Of a stretch of 64,000 nucleotides of DNA, positions 1 through 9,396 are shown one piece after another. The notes under the pieces were generated by a model, which saw only the letters and a program-made list of their open reading frames with translations, searched no databases and was not told the origin of the DNA. This DNA is from Paenibacillus massiliensis subsp. panacisoli DSM 21345 (GTDB lineage Bacteria; Bacillota; Bacilli; Paenibacillales; Paenibacillaceae), in NCBI RefSeq assembly GCF_000426545.1, contig NZ_AUFO01000015.1, forward strand, positions 1 to 64,000. Reading direction: 5' to 3'. Position numbers and translations under genes: made by a program. Positions within the stretch are counted from its first letter, which is position 1, and each line of letters begins with the position of its first letter.

Positions 1-320
1 CGACCAAGGGTTCCAGTACACGTCTCATGCTTACCACGACATGCTGCCAAAGGTTGGCGCCCAAATCAGCATGTCTCGCCGGGGCAATTGCCTAGACAAC
101 GCCTCCATGGAGAGTTTCTTCTCGCATCTCAAAACGGAAGGACTCTATCCCTATGATATACGAAATCTGGCAGAGGCACAAAGACGAATTGAGAAATACA
201 TACGTTTTTACAACCGAAGACGACCACAGCGTAAATTAAACAAACTGACGCCGGTAGAGTACCGACGCCAGTTTCTAGCTTAGGTGTTTTTTCAATGTCC
301 ACTAAATGGGGTCTTGACCA
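1..320 (+). mobile_element. 3' end of an IS3-family insertion sequence
   Basis: The transposase fragment at 2-283 is followed by a short tail whose last bases (about 296-320, reading TGTCCACTAAATGGGG and ending in CA) look like the right terminal inverted repeat of an IS150-type element. The left part of the element lies outside the window. I place the right end near 320 because IS3 elements usually end in CA; the exact boundary and the target duplication cannot be seen. Confidence 0.6.
2..283 (+). CDS. IS3-family transposase OrfB, C-terminal part
   Basis: This is the last 93 residues of an IS3/IS150-type transposase (rve integrase core). The reading frame is open from the first bases of the window (D-Q-G-F-Q-Y-T), so the 5' end is cut by the window edge. 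Visible family hallmarks are M-S-R-R-G-N-C-L-D-N-A-S-M-E-S-F-F, which contains the glutamate of the DDE triad, then the L-K-T-E block and the N-x-R-R-P-x-x-x-L motif near the C-terminus. It catalyses strand transfer of the insertion sequence. Whether the complete element is intact cannot be judged. The family assignment is secure. Confidence 0.9.
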   Translation, partial: DQGFQYTSHAYHDMLPKVGAQISMSRRGNCLDNASMESFFSHLKTEGLYPYDIRNLAEAQRRIEKYIRFYNRRRPQRKLNKLTPVEYRRQFLA

Positions 321-761
321 CTCTGGTAAGGGGCTTTTCTTTTTCTTATATTCAATCGTACGTTTAATGGACTTGGCCAAGCTTGAAGTATTCAAGGTGG
401 CCCTCCAAATGACTCCGGCATCAGTAGGCCTTGCGCTTTGATTGTTGAGTCATTGTCGAGATTTTGTTTAGGTCCCTCGTACTATAATTGTCACAAATAC
501 GCTGTGTAAATTGGGCGTTTTGTGCTATTTGCAGTAGACACATGGCGAAAATCATCGAATGAGAGGGGAGATCGCTACTAAGCATGGTTAACGACCTGCA
601 TCCCACGGCACTTACACGCTCATCTGGAGCGCTGCAAGATTCCAATCCTATCAAGGGATGTTGGGATCATGCCAATAGTATATGTCTATTCGCTAGAGCG
701 GTTTTCATCGGGAGGATGAGCCCGGTATACCGAAAGTTTTGGGAATGGAGGGGAAATTTTT
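321..761. other. Intergenic region upstream of the giant adhesin
   Basis: No convincing gene is seen here. A TATAAT hexamer lies at 483-488 but has no well-spaced -35 box. The bases just before the adhesin carry a purine-rich ribosome site (GGAGGGG, 747-753). A minus-strand open frame at 421-654 has no recognisable similarity. The long leader could hold regulatory RNA, but I recognise no known riboswitch class in it. Confidence 0.4.
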
Positions 762-3700
762 TTGAAACGAAAACACAGTGTAAGTAAAGCTGTGCTGTCC
801 TTCTTCTTGGCCGTTTTGCTTTTCTTGCAGACGTTTGCGTTCTCAGCTAGCGCATTTGCGGGGAGTGCACCAGACGGATACGGAGCGGTATCGGTAACAG
901 ACGCCGTGTACGATACGTCAGACGAACCTTCATCGGTACATGATGAGGTGTATGCACTGCCGGCTAAACTCATATCGCTGGCGGCAGACCTGACGGACAA
1001 GACAGCGGTACTCATGGGAGCGAATACGCCCTTTCCGCTAGAAGTTATACAGGACGGGAAAGTCTTGCAGACGGGGGAGGCCATTCATGGCAGAAAGCCC
1101 TTCTCCCTGAAGTCGATAGACATCAAGGTTCCGGTGAAGGGTGACGCTGCTGACCCGAACACGGTGGATGGCAGCACGGTCATTCTATATGGTGACTACG
1201 TGATGCTGGACAGAGCGACTTATTTTCCGGAGGTGATCCTGCCGACGGCTACCATGACGCTGAGAGAAAAATCGGGATACACCATTGGAACGGCCCATTT
1301 CTCTGAAGCGGGCATTAGGGTCGTGTTCGACGGGGAAGAACGCTTTTTCAACGGTCAAGGTCGAAACATCACCTTCGGTTTTGAATCTACTGCTAAGGCC
1401 GATGTAACCGGTATAGGCTATGGCCAGCAAAAGCCGATTGATATCTTCGGGGCGAACTACATGCTCGATAACCCTAGTGTTACGCCAGCATACAGCATCA
1501 GCATGAAATCAACTAGTAACGTGTCCGAGAACAATTGGATTTATGCAGCAGATTTCTTGGAGGGAACTATCGAGTGGCAGGTGGAAATCGCCGCAATGGA
1601 TATGTTCGACCCTACCATCCCGCAGCCATTAGACGGGCTGAAGTTCTATAACGCGCTTGATCCGAGTCAGGTGGGTACCTATGTGGAGGGCTCCTTCAAG
1701 GTCAATGGCAGTACAGTGACACCTGATGGTGCAAGCACGAATGCGCTGGGGTATACCTTCCCTACAGGTATCGGCGACAAAGCAATAGTTACTTTCAAGA
1801 CATGGATTCCTAAAGGAAAGTACTACACAGAATATAACAGCGGCAACAATGGGTACCAGACGGTCGCGAATACTGCAGACTTGAGAGATTCTTCGGATAA
1901 TAAGCTGCTGTCCTCGAATGCATGGCGTGTCGCCTTCAAGCCTGACTGGATTCAGAAGAGCGGCACCTTGGACAAGCGTTCGAGCTCTGCAGACCCGCGG
2001 ACTATGACATGGACAATTGATGTCAACAAGAACTACAGCAAGCAGGGTCTAAAGGACTTCACGATCACGGATGCCCTGCCGACGGGTCTTACCTGGAGAT
2101 CAGCCGCATGGCAGGCGTGGGACAGTGTAGCTAAGGATTGGTCAGCTACAACAACGCCGATCACGCCTAATGCAAGTCATGTGTATTCCTTCGGAGAGGT
2201 CAATGGCCCGATCCGGCTGGTCATTGTGTCTGAGGTTACAGGCAGTGTAACTGGATTTACTAACAAGGCCATCGCGCAGTGGGGACTGGATGTCAATACC
2301 GTGCAGGACAATGACCAGGCTACGGTATGGGACACGGCCACTCTCACTATTGGCGCCCATACCTTGACAAAGAGCGTAGGATCCGGCGAAACCCTCACCT
2401 TGGGCACATTGCCGTGGAAGGTTACCCTCACGCCTCAGGAGGCCCTTCCGGACGGTGCGGTGTACGATCTACTGGTGTATGGGGATGCGAGCTCCATCGA
2501 CTTAACCAAGGTTACTGCCAGTCCAGAGCTTGATCCTTCAATCCTGAACCAGTTGAAGGGTAACAGTAGAGAGAATTACTACCAGCGGTTTCAGACAGGT
2601 TCTTTTCAGTCGAGTGACGGCTTAACGCATCAGATATACACCCTTTCGCAGGATGGAAAGCCCGTAGCCGACCTGCTTCAGGTCACCGGATACAATACCG
2701 ATAAGCCTGCTTCGTTCACATACACTTCCCTGATGACACAGTGGGAGCACTTTGCGGCGAATAGAAGCACAGATCATTATAATCGGGCGGTCCTGTTTGA
2801 AGGTACAACTCGAACAATTGATTCAACTAGGCCTTCTATCCGGTATAACGGCGGCATGTTTGCGAAAGAGATGCTCTTTGCGTCAACTCCGGAGGGGACG
2901 TCTCTTAGTCCCTCGAATGTCAACCACTATATCCGAAACGACGCTAACGCTGCCTATACACTGGCAGCTTACGATCAGGTAACCAAGACGGTGACCTTCC
3001 GGTTTTCGATCAATATGAACGGAATGAGGACCGAGGAGATGGCTAAGGATGGCGGCAATCATGTTGCCAGTGACATCAGACTCGTGGATACCCTGCCTGA
3101 GGGCTGGGAGTTTGTGCCCTATGCGCCAGGACAGGATTTTGCGATTTACAAGGGGAACCGGGCAGACTACGGAGGGACTGTTAGCGCAACGACGCTGATC
3201 TCCGACCCAAGTGAGCTCGTGAGCTTCTCTGCCGCAGGGAACATAGGTACTTTTTCCTTTACGAAGCTGGAAAGCCCCTATGTTGTGCTGGTCAAGGCAA
3301 GACCTAGCGAGGAGACCCTTCGTCAATACTTTGATACTGGCGAGGCAAAGCAGGAGGTGACGAACACCGCCGAGGTGAAAATCACATGGGGCGATGAGCC
3401 TAGCACAGTCGCAGCTACTCGCAAGGTCATCGTCCCGATGCAGTCGCTTAGTAAATCGGTAACGAAGCCGAACTCCGGCGTTCTGGAGTGGACGGTGAAT
3501 TACACCCCGCCTTTTGAGATAAAGGATGGCGTCTATCTGCAAGACACCCTTGGAGAGGGGCTGGCGCTGCGTAAGGATGAGAAGGGGGATCTCTCACTGC
3601 GGCGTCCTGACATGGCGGTATATCGCGCCAAGCTAACCCCGAGCGGTGGACTGACGAAGGATGGCGATGCGCTGAACCTATACGACCCGAATAGTGAGGT

Positions 3701-6700
3701 CAAGGTGGACAGCGTCACCGAAGGCGGTACAACCCGATTGATGTTCCGCATGACGAATCCAAATCAGCTCTACCAGTTCGTGTATCAGACCGAAGTCACC
3801 GAAGTGCCTAGTGGTGGTAAAGTGGGCAACGAGATCAAGCTGATGGGTGATGATACCCTGAAGAATATCGGTGCCAGAAGCGAACACTCGGTGGACAGCA
3901 GTGACGTGGGTGGTAGCGCGGAGACCCAAGGTAAGCTGGATCTACTGAAGGTTGATCCTAAGGGCAAGCCGCTTGGCGGCGTAATATTCACGCTCTATGA
4001 ACCAGATGGCGTCACAGAGGTCACAGGTGGAACTACAGGTGTGGATGGAAAGCTTAGTCTTTTTGCTAAAGCAGGACTTTACGTCCTCAAGCAAACCTAT
4101 ATTGACCCAATCACCTATCTGCCGACTACGACAGTATACCAAGTACGTGTGGCTTCTACTCCATGGAATCCGATCTGGGTGGACGGGGTAGAGATAACTA
4201 GCACTAACCCGCTGGTCGTGCCAACTCCGATATGGGTGCCCGGCAATGTGACGCTGGACACAGCGATCGAGGGGAAAGGCGCTGACCCGGATAAGGAATT
4301 TGAATATACGATTACTTTTAGCAACGGTCAGTCCTATGCCTATTCCGGCTCAAAGAGCGGTACTGTGGCTAGTGGCGACACGATTATCCTGAAGGATGGC
4401 GAGGCTATTACCATCAAGGACATCCCAGACGGTATCACCTACACTATCGTTCAGAAAGACTACACAGATGAGGGCTACGCTACGGACCCGGAAAGCCTGA
4501 CTCGTACGGGTAGCATTGTAGCAGAGGAAACGGCCACAGCGAAATTCGTCAATAGCAAGTACCTGCCTGGTAAGCTGACGATCGGACAGACGGTCGCAGG
4601 AAATGGTGGGGACAAGGACAAGCTGTTCGAGTTCACTGTTACTTTTGCAGGCGCAGGTGCGGGCAAGACGTATACGTATACAACATCGGGTGGTGTAACG
4701 GGAACCATCGAGTCTGGAGGCAAGCTCCTCCTCAAGCATGGGGAGACTGCTGTCATCAATGGGATTCCGATGGATACAGCCTACACCATCACCGAGACGG
4801 ATTATACGGGCGATGGTTACGCGACGACTTGGCCGAACTGGCAAACAACCGGCATCATTGCCGAAGAGGGCGATCATAAGGAAGAAGTCGTCAACACGAG
4901 GATGGTGTACGGCGGTCTGTTGATTGGGGAGACCGTAGAAGGCAGTGGTGCAGATAAGAATAAGGAATTTGAGTTCACTGTTCAATTCCCTGACGCTGCA
5001 TCCAATGAATCGTACAACTATACGAAGTCAGATGGCACGGTGGGAACCATCCAGTCCGGCGAGACGATCACGCTCAAGCATGGACAGACTGTCGCTATTG
5101 ATGTTCCAAGCGGTCACAGTTATATCGTCACCCAGACAGATTATACGGGCGAGGATTACACGGCTAACCCGGTGGATCGGACGCATAGCGGCACGATTGT
5201 AGAGAAACAGATTGCTGAAGCTCGCTTCGTCAATGCGAAGTATCTCCCTGGCCAGCTGACGCTGACGGCAGATCCTGCGGTTGTCCCAGGAAATGGTAAG
5301 ACACCTTCACAATTGACGGCAACGTTGACGGATCATGAAGGCAAGCCAGTTGCGGACACCGAGGTCATCTTTACACTGCCGGATAATACGGAAGTAAAAG
5401 CAAAGACCGATACGCAAGGCAAAGCGGTCATCCCTTATACACCGCCAAAGCTGGACACGACTACGCCTGAGGATCATCTCATTACGGCGAGGGTAGACAG
5501 CCCGACGGAAGGGAAGTTGACTGCCGATACGAAAGTAACCACCGTTCCGGCGGCAATCTTCGGAGTGCTGCGCGATAACGAAACGGGCGAAGTGCTTCCG
5601 AATGAACGCATTGTCATTACCGACAAAACGAATGGCAACGAGCAAGAGATCATGACCGACGACCAAGGAGGATACTTCCATCCTGTGCGGTATGGCGGCG
5701 ATTATACGATTAGCTTCACGACAAAGATTAAAGATACTAACGAATCGATCACTTTCACGCAAAAGGCAGAAGTTGACGGCAATGTGAAGGGCGGCGAGTT
5801 GGTTCCGGCGCACATTACGGCTGTCGGCGTCGTGCTCCTGAAGCAGCCTGATGGGCAGTCTTCACTGTTGAACAGCGAGCTCGCTGGCAAGATGCGCATT
5901 TATTTGCGAGATGCTAGCGGTGAATATGTTACAGAGAACGGCGTTCCGAAAGCATTTGACTTGCAACCGAACGGCGCATTCTCGGCGGAAGGCTTGTCTG
6001 CGGAGAAGTACACGATGGAAGTGCGTTACGAAGTTGCGCCAGGCAAAGAGCTGACGATTCAGAAGGCTGAACTGGACGTGAAGGCGAATGGGGAATTGAA
6101 TATTTCTCAGGAGCTGGTTGACCCTTATGGCACTGTTTACGATGCAAACAAGGGGATCAATACAGGGCAAATCGAGGGAGCTACGGTAACGTTGTACTAT
6201 GCGGATACGGAGAGGAACAGATTGAAGGGAATCGAGCCGGGCACGAAAGTAACCTTGCCTGCGGTTCCAGGCTTCCCACCGCACGACAACAAGAGCCCGG
6301 AGCAGGACAGCGATGCAGCCGGCTTCTATGCGTATATGGTATTCCCGGAAACGGATTACTATCTGGTTGTAACGAAGCCCGGATATGAGACGTACACGAG
6401 TGAAACGATCTCTGTCGATTTCGAGATCGTAAAACACGACGTACCGATGAAGCCGATTACTTCCGGTGGCGGTGGTGGCGGTACTGTCCCTGTAGACCCT
6501 GAGCCTGAACCGACGACCCCCGGACCCGAGCCAAGCAAACCTGATCCAAGTAAACCCGAGCCTGAAAATCCTGTGCCCGGCGGTGGAAGCAACACCGGTA
6601 ACGGCGGAAGCAACACCGGTGACGGTGGAAGCAACACCGGTAACGGCGGAAGCAACACCGGTGACGGTGGAAGCAACAACAGTAACGGCAGCAACACCGG

Positions 6701-7055
6701 CAACGACGGGAACAACACCAGTAACGGTGGAAACACCAACGACAACGGTGGAAGCAACGCTGGTAATGATGGAATCGACAACCATGGCAATGGGACCGAC
6801 ACGGCCAACAGCAATGCTGGAACCGTCGACAGCAACACTGGGGTGAGCACTGTCGGCAATGAAACAGATGACGGCAAAGACTTCACTGGCCACATCGAAA
6901 AAGAAACAAGCGACGTAAGCAATGAACTGGACGATGTCCCGGCAACAGGAGATAGCAGTATATCGCCAATCTTCTATATGCTATTGGCGCTGATGTCCAT
7001 CATCACAATCGGATTCTGTCTACTCAGTAGCAAGAGGAAGCAACACATTCAATAA
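762..7055 (+). CDS. Giant LPXTG-like cell-wall adhesin with SpaA/Cna-B and repeat domains
   Basis: A 2097-residue secreted surface protein. The start is TTG at 762, about 8 bases after GGAGGGG, and opens a signal peptide (M-K-R-K-H, then a hydrophobic run to A-S-A-F-A near 33). The N-terminal thousand residues are repeated beta-rich adhesin modules with D-x-L-P-x-G-x-x-x motifs. A SpaA/Cna-B-like domain lies near 1056-1130 and three similar domains of about 100 residues (each opening G-x-L/V-x-x-x-x-x-x-x-G-x-G-x-D-x-x-K) lie near 1160-1490. An invasin-like Ig domain (about 1490-1600) and carboxypeptidase-regulatory-like modules follow. The tail has a Pro-rich segment, an S-N-T-G repeat, a sorting motif V-P-A-T-G (2059-2063), a membrane helix and a basic end. 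The adjacent class B sortase probably anchors it. The ligand is unknown. Confidence 0.85.
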   Translation: MKRKHSVSKAVLSFFLAVLLFLQTFAFSASAFAGSAPDGYGAVSVTDAVYDTSDEPSSVHDEVYALPAKLISLAADLTDKTAVLMGANTPFPLEVIQDGKVLQTGEAIHGRKPFSLKSIDIKVPVKGDAADPNTVDGSTVILYGDYVMLDRATYFPEVILPTATMTLREKSGYTIGTAHFSEAGIRVVFDGEERFFNGQGRNITFGFESTAKADVTGIGYGQQKPIDIFGANYMLDNPSVTPAYSISMKSTSNVSENNWIYAADFLEGTIEWQVEIAAMDMFDPTIPQPLDGLKFYNALDPSQVGTYVEGSFKVNGSTVTPDGASTNALGYTFPTGIGDKAIVTFKTWIPKGKYYTEYNSGNNGYQTVANTADLRDSSDNKLLSSNAWRVAFKPDWIQKSGTLDKRSSSADPRTMTWTIDVNKNYSKQGLKDFTITDALPTGLTWRSAAWQAWDSVAKDWSATTTPITPNASHVYSFGEVNGPIRLVIVSEVTGSVTGFTNKAIAQWGLDVNTVQDNDQATVWDTATLTIGAHTLTKSVGSGETLTLGTLPWKVTLTPQEALPDGAVYDLLVYGDASSIDLTKVTASPELDPSILNQLKGNSRENYYQRFQTGSFQSSDGLTHQIYTLSQDGKPVADLLQVTGYNTDKPASFTYTSLMTQWEHFAANRSTDHYNRAVLFEGTTRTIDSTRPSIRYNGGMFAKEMLFASTPEGTSLSPSNVNHYIRNDANAAYTLAAYDQVTKTVTFRFSINMNGMRTEEMAKDGGNHVASDIRLVDTLPEGWEFVPYAPGQDFAIYKGNRADYGGTVSATTLISDPSELVSFSAAGNIGTFSFTKLESPYVVLVKARPSEETLRQYFDTGEAKQEVTNTAEVKITWGDEPSTVAATRKVIVPMQSLSKSVTKPNSGVLEWTVNYTPPFEIKDGVYLQDTLGEGLALRKDEKGDLSLRRPDMAVYRAKLTPSGGLTKDGDALNLYDPNSEVKVDSVTEGGTTRLMFRMTNPNQLYQFVYQTEVTEVPSGGKVGNEIKLMGDDTLKNIGARSEHSVDSSDVGGSAETQGKLDLLKVDPKGKPLGGVIFTLYEPDGVTEVTGGTTGVDGKLSLFAKAGLYVLKQTYIDPITYLPTTTVYQVRVASTPWNPIWVDGVEITSTNPLVVPTPIWVPGNVTLDTAIEGKGADPDKEFEYTITFSNGQSYAYSGSKSGTVASGDTIILKDGEAITIKDIPDGITYTIVQKDYTDEGYATDPESLTRTGSIVAEETATAKFVNSKYLPGKLTIGQTVAGNGGDKDKLFEFTVTFAGAGAGKTYTYTTSGGVTGTIESGGKLLLKHGETAVINGIPMDTAYTITETDYTGDGYATTWPNWQTTGIIAEEGDHKEEVVNTRMVYGGLLIGETVEGSGADKNKEFEFTVQFPDAASNESYNYTKSDGTVGTIQSGETITLKHGQTVAIDVPSGHSYIVTQTDYTGEDYTANPVDRTHSGTIVEKQIAEARFVNAKYLPGQLTLTADPAVVPGNGKTPSQLTATLTDHEGKPVADTEVIFTLPDNTEVKAKTDTQGKAVIPYTPPKLDTTTPEDHLITARVDSPTEGKLTADTKVTTVPAAIFGVLRDNETGEVLPNERIVITDKTNGNEQEIMTDDQGGYFHPVRYGGDYTISFTTKIKDTNESITFTQKAEVDGNVKGGELVPAHITAVGVVLLKQPDGQSSLLNSELAGKMRIYLRDASGEYVTENGVPKAFDLQPNGAFSAEGLSAEKYTMEVRYEVAPGKELTIQKAELDVKANGELNISQELVDPYGTVYDANKGINTGQIEGATVTLYYADTERNRLKGIEPGTKVTLPAVPGFPPHDNKSPEQDSDAAGFYAYMVFPETDYYLVVTKPGYETYTSETISVDFEIVKHDVPMKPITSGGGGGGTVPVDPEPEPTTPGPEPSKPDPSKPEPENPVPGGGSNTGNGGSNTGDGGSNTGNGGSNTGDGGSNNSNGSNTGNDGNNTSNGGNTNDNGGSNAGNDGIDNHGNGTDTANSNAGTVDSNTGVSTVGNETDDGKDFTGHIEKETSDVSNELDDVPATGDSSISPIFYMLLALMSIITIGFCLLSSKRKQHIQ
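6582..6700 (+). repeat. In-frame 21-bp repeats encoding S-N-T-G-(N/D)-G-G
   Basis: Copies of a 21-base unit encode GGSNTGN or GGSNTGD alternately, which makes a near-perfect 42-base higher-order repeat. The repeat decays downstream into asparagine/glycine-rich sequence up to about 6850. It lies in the wall-spanning stalk between the Pro-rich region and the sorting signal. Near-identical tandem units can change number by slippage. Confidence 0.8.
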
Positions 7056-7073
7056 TCGGAGGGGCGGTAAGAA

Positions 7074-7853
7074 ATGAGTAAAACGAAAAAAATTCTTATC
7101 GCCGTATCCGTCCTTGTGTTGGTATTCTCTCTAGCCAATCTTGCGAGAACGCTCGTGGAGGCTTACGCCGAGCAACAGAAGATCGAGGAGCTGACGAACG
7201 TCTGGAGTAGAGAATCGGACAGAGGCGGAGGGAAGTCTTTTCCCTCCACTTTGCTCGCGAAAGCGAATGAGCCCGTCGTGCTTCCCGAATTTCGAGAGCT
7301 TTACGAGAGAAATCCGGACATCGTCGGTTGGCTTCAGATCGACGGTACCCGTATTGAGTATCCAGTCATGCAGAATACAGAGGATTCCCAGTACTATCTC
7401 AATCACGATTTTGATCGAAAAGACAGCAAAGGCGGGCTTCCTTTCTTGGACGAGCACAGCCGGATCAACGGTTCCGATATTTTACTGATTCACGGTCACC
7501 ATATGAAAAACGGCTGGATGTTCAAAGATCTCATGAAGTACAAGAAAGAAAGCTTCTATAAGGAGCATTCTACCCTCCAATTCAACACGCTTTACGAAAA
7601 GGATGAGTATGAGATTGTTGCCGTTATTCTGTCAGAGGTGTATCGAAAATCGGACGACGTGTTTAAATACTACCAGATTGAGAATGTCGATACGCCAGCC
7701 GAGTTCGATTCGTATGTTCAGAGCATTAAGAAGCTTGCTCTTTATGACACGGGCGTAACCGCCCAGTATGGCGATAAGCTTATTGTATTGTCAACTTGTG
7801 AGTACTCAACCGACAACGGCCGCTTAGCGGTGGTTGCCCGGAAGATTACATGA
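7074..7853 (+). CDS. Class B sortase
   Basis: A 259-residue membrane-anchored cysteine transpeptidase that joins surface proteins to the peptidoglycan. An N-terminal membrane helix (about 7-25) is followed by the class B core: N-P-D-I-V-G-W-L-x-I-D-G-T, Y-Y-L-N-H-D-F, H-G-H-H-M-K-N-G (catalytic His probably 142), L-S-T-C-E-Y (Cys242) and N-G-R-L-A-V-V-A-R-K (Arg250). The usual family motif is Y-G-H-N-M, so H-G-H-H-M is a small variation. The gene begins 18 bases after the giant adhesin with a GGAGGGG ribosome site, so the two are very likely one operon and substrate and enzyme. Class B enzymes often recognise NPQTN-like signals, whereas the neighbour ends in V-P-A-T-G. Confidence 0.92.
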   Translation: MSKTKKILIAVSVLVLVFSLANLARTLVEAYAEQQKIEELTNVWSRESDRGGGKSFPSTLLAKANEPVVLPEFRELYERNPDIVGWLQIDGTRIEYPVMQNTEDSQYYLNHDFDRKDSKGGLPFLDEHSRINGSDILLIHGHHMKNGWMFKDLMKYKKESFYKEHSTLQFNTLYEKDEYEIVAVILSEVYRKSDDVFKYYQIENVDTPAEFDSYVQSIKKLALYDTGVTAQYGDKLIVLSTCEYSTDNGRLAVVARKIT

Positions 7854-7911
7854 CGATGCTGCAATGAGAAGTCAAGCGCTTCATGATGTGTTCTCCCATG
7901 GAGGACGCATA

Positions 7912-7957
7912 GCCTGTAGACGACAGTTCCTTTAGGGACAGGTCTACAGGCTTTTTT
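7912..7957 (+). terminator. Intrinsic terminator after the sortase gene
   Basis: GCCTGTAGAC and its complement GTCTACAGGC form a perfect 10-base stem, followed directly by six T residues. It closes the adhesin-sortase operon. Confidence 0.9.
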
Positions 7958-8055
7958 ATTTATCAGGATGCTTTACAGACCAGCTCAGAAGCTAGTGGGA
8001 TGCTGTTCTGTATTTTAGATGTTGTGCTAAATTTTTAAGTTAGTCCCCATGTCAC

Positions 8056-8817
8056 CTAATTTCTCATTCTCGACACATAAGGATACAGTGGATCTCTCAA
8101 TTGGAACTCATACGTTGTACCATCTACAATACCTACAACCTGCTCGCTATCATAAAGGTCCAACATGAACCCGGCCATTTCTCTCGCCGTATGATACTTT
8201 GGAATCGAGCCTTTATATTGAAACTCATCTACATCCAGAGAGCGCTGGGCGAACTCGGTCTCTGTGGCAGCAGGTGCCAGCACCTTCGCCTGCAGAGCTG
8301 CCCCTTTTCCTCTCATTTCCTGTGCGAGCCCTTCAGTAAAGGCACTTACATAAAATTTTGTCGCGCAGTAGGTCACGGCATCAGCCACGATCACGTATCC
8401 GCCACCTGAGGATACATTGATGAGCTGCGTTCCTTCCACCTCGGCATAGTCTCGTACATACAGAGAAGATAGAATCGTAAGCGCCTCGATATTCAAGTGA
8501 AGCATCGTCTCGATCTTACCCAGCTTTTGCTCCCCTACAGAAGCAAAATTCCCGAAGCCCGCATTGTTAATCCAAGTCTCTATCTGATAATCACGGAGGC
8601 CTTCATAGAATTCATGTACGTTCGCTGTGATGGATAAATCAACAGTACGAATGATCACGTCCAGCTCCGGGTTCATGTCTGCCACGGTTGCCTTTAACTG
8701 CTCCAATTCTTCTGTTCGGCGTGCTGCGATGATCAAGTTCTTGCCGCGTGCTGCAAACGCAAGAGCTGATTCATATCCGATGCCTGAGCTAGCTCCTGTA
8801 ATCACGGTATATTTCAT
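8056..8817 (-). CDS. SDR-family NAD(P)-dependent oxidoreductase
   Basis: A 253-residue classical short-chain dehydrogenase/reductase. The Rossmann motif T-G-A-S-S-G-I-G lies at residues 7-14, the N-N-A-G motif follows in the middle, and the catalytic S...Y-C-A-T-K is present. An A-A-R-R after the second strand suggests NADPH preference. The substrate cannot be told. The start is ATG at 8817 with GGGAGG close upstream. It is divergent from a MerR regulator, and the intergenic region holds a MerR-type promoter pointing into this gene, so the regulator very likely activates it, perhaps in response to a reactive electrophile as in the AdhR/YfmP group (inference). Confidence 0.88.
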   Translation of the reverse strand: MKYTVITGASSGIGYESALAFAARGKNLIIAARRTEELEQLKATVADMNPELDVIIRTVDLSITANVHEFYEGLRDYQIETWINNAGFGNFASVGEQKLGKIETMLHLNIEALTILSSLYVRDYAEVEGTQLINVSSGGGYVIVADAVTYCATKFYVSAFTEGLAQEMRGKGAALQAKVLAPAATETEFAQRSLDVDEFQYKGSIPKYHTAREMAGFMLDLYDSEQVVGIVDGTTYEFQLRDPLYPYVSRMRN

Positions 8818-8872
8818 CTGAATGCCTCCCGAATAATATTTATTTCATGGATTGTGAATAAGCAATGAGTTC

Positions 8873-8903
8873 ACTATACTGGTTAGAGTGAACTCTAAGT
8901 CAA
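8873..8903 (-). promoter_or_regulatory. MerR-type promoter and operator for the SDR gene
   Basis: Read on the minus strand, TTGACT (8898-8903) and TATAGT (8873-8878) are separated by 19 bases, the overlong spacing typical of MerR-activated promoters. The spacer holds the dyad AGAGT-TC-ACTCT. A larger inverted repeat, GAGTTCAC/GTGAACTC (8867-8874 and 8888-8895), overlaps it. The promoter points at the SDR gene and lies 28 bases from the divergent MerR gene. Confidence 0.8.
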
Positions 8904-8930
8904 GAAAAAATTCAGCGAGGTTGATGTCTC

Positions 8931-9296
8931 TTGTATACTATTGGCGAAGTGGCCGAAAAATTAGGAATAAGCGCACATACACTGCGGTACTACGAGAAGG
9001 AAAAGATCATTATACCTGACCGGGATGCCAGCGGAGACAGACGATATCAGGACTCACATCTGAAGTGGCTGCAATTTGTAATTAAGCTAAAAGAGACGCA
9101 AATGCCCATCGCAACAATTAAGGAGTATGCTGCACTCGTGCTGGAAGGAGAGCATACGTCAGAGGAGAGACTAGGCTTATTAGAGGAGCACAGACAAGCA
9201 ATTAAGCAGCAGATGAAGACTTTACAGGCTGCAGATGAGATGCTTGAGCATAAGATCTCCGCTTACAAGACCTTTATAACCAATAAGATGAGATAG
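8931..9296 (+). CDS. MerR-family transcriptional regulator
   Basis: A 121-residue regulator. The N-terminus M-Y-T-I-G-E-V-A-E-K-L-G-I-S-A-H-T-L-R-Y-Y-E-K is the classic MerR winged helix, followed by a long dimerisation helix (about 80-115) with heptad-like leucines. No cysteine cluster is visible, so it is not a metal sensor of the MerR/CueR kind; it resembles the AdhR/YhdM group. The start is TTG at 8931, ten bases after GAGG; the nearby ATG at 8924 is out of frame. Its target is almost certainly the 19-base-spacer promoter just upstream that drives the SDR gene. Confidence 0.9.
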   Translation: MYTIGEVAEKLGISAHTLRYYEKEKIIIPDRDASGDRRYQDSHLKWLQFVIKLKETQMPIATIKEYAALVLEGEHTSEERLGLLEEHRQAIKQQMKTLQAADEMLEHKISAYKTFITNKMR

Positions 9297-9396
9297 CAGG
9301 CCATGCCCATCAAGCGATGATTGCCCCATTCGCACAAGCAGTTAGCCCGTCCCTGGCGTACACTGAAGTATCAATCAGTGAGCGAGGTGATTACTC

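Noticed and set aside
421..654. 77-codon minus-strand frame upstream of the giant adhesin
   Set aside because: No recognisable family or ribosome site; could be a remnant but cannot be supported.
2883..3542. 219-codon minus-strand open frame
   Set aside because: Antisense to a well-supported adhesin domain, no family similarity and no start signals.
5862..6893. 343-codon open frame on the minus strand and a 187-codon one at 6359-6922
   Set aside because: They are antisense shadows of the repetitive stalk of the giant adhesin; composition is Val/Ser/Pro repeats with no ribosome site.
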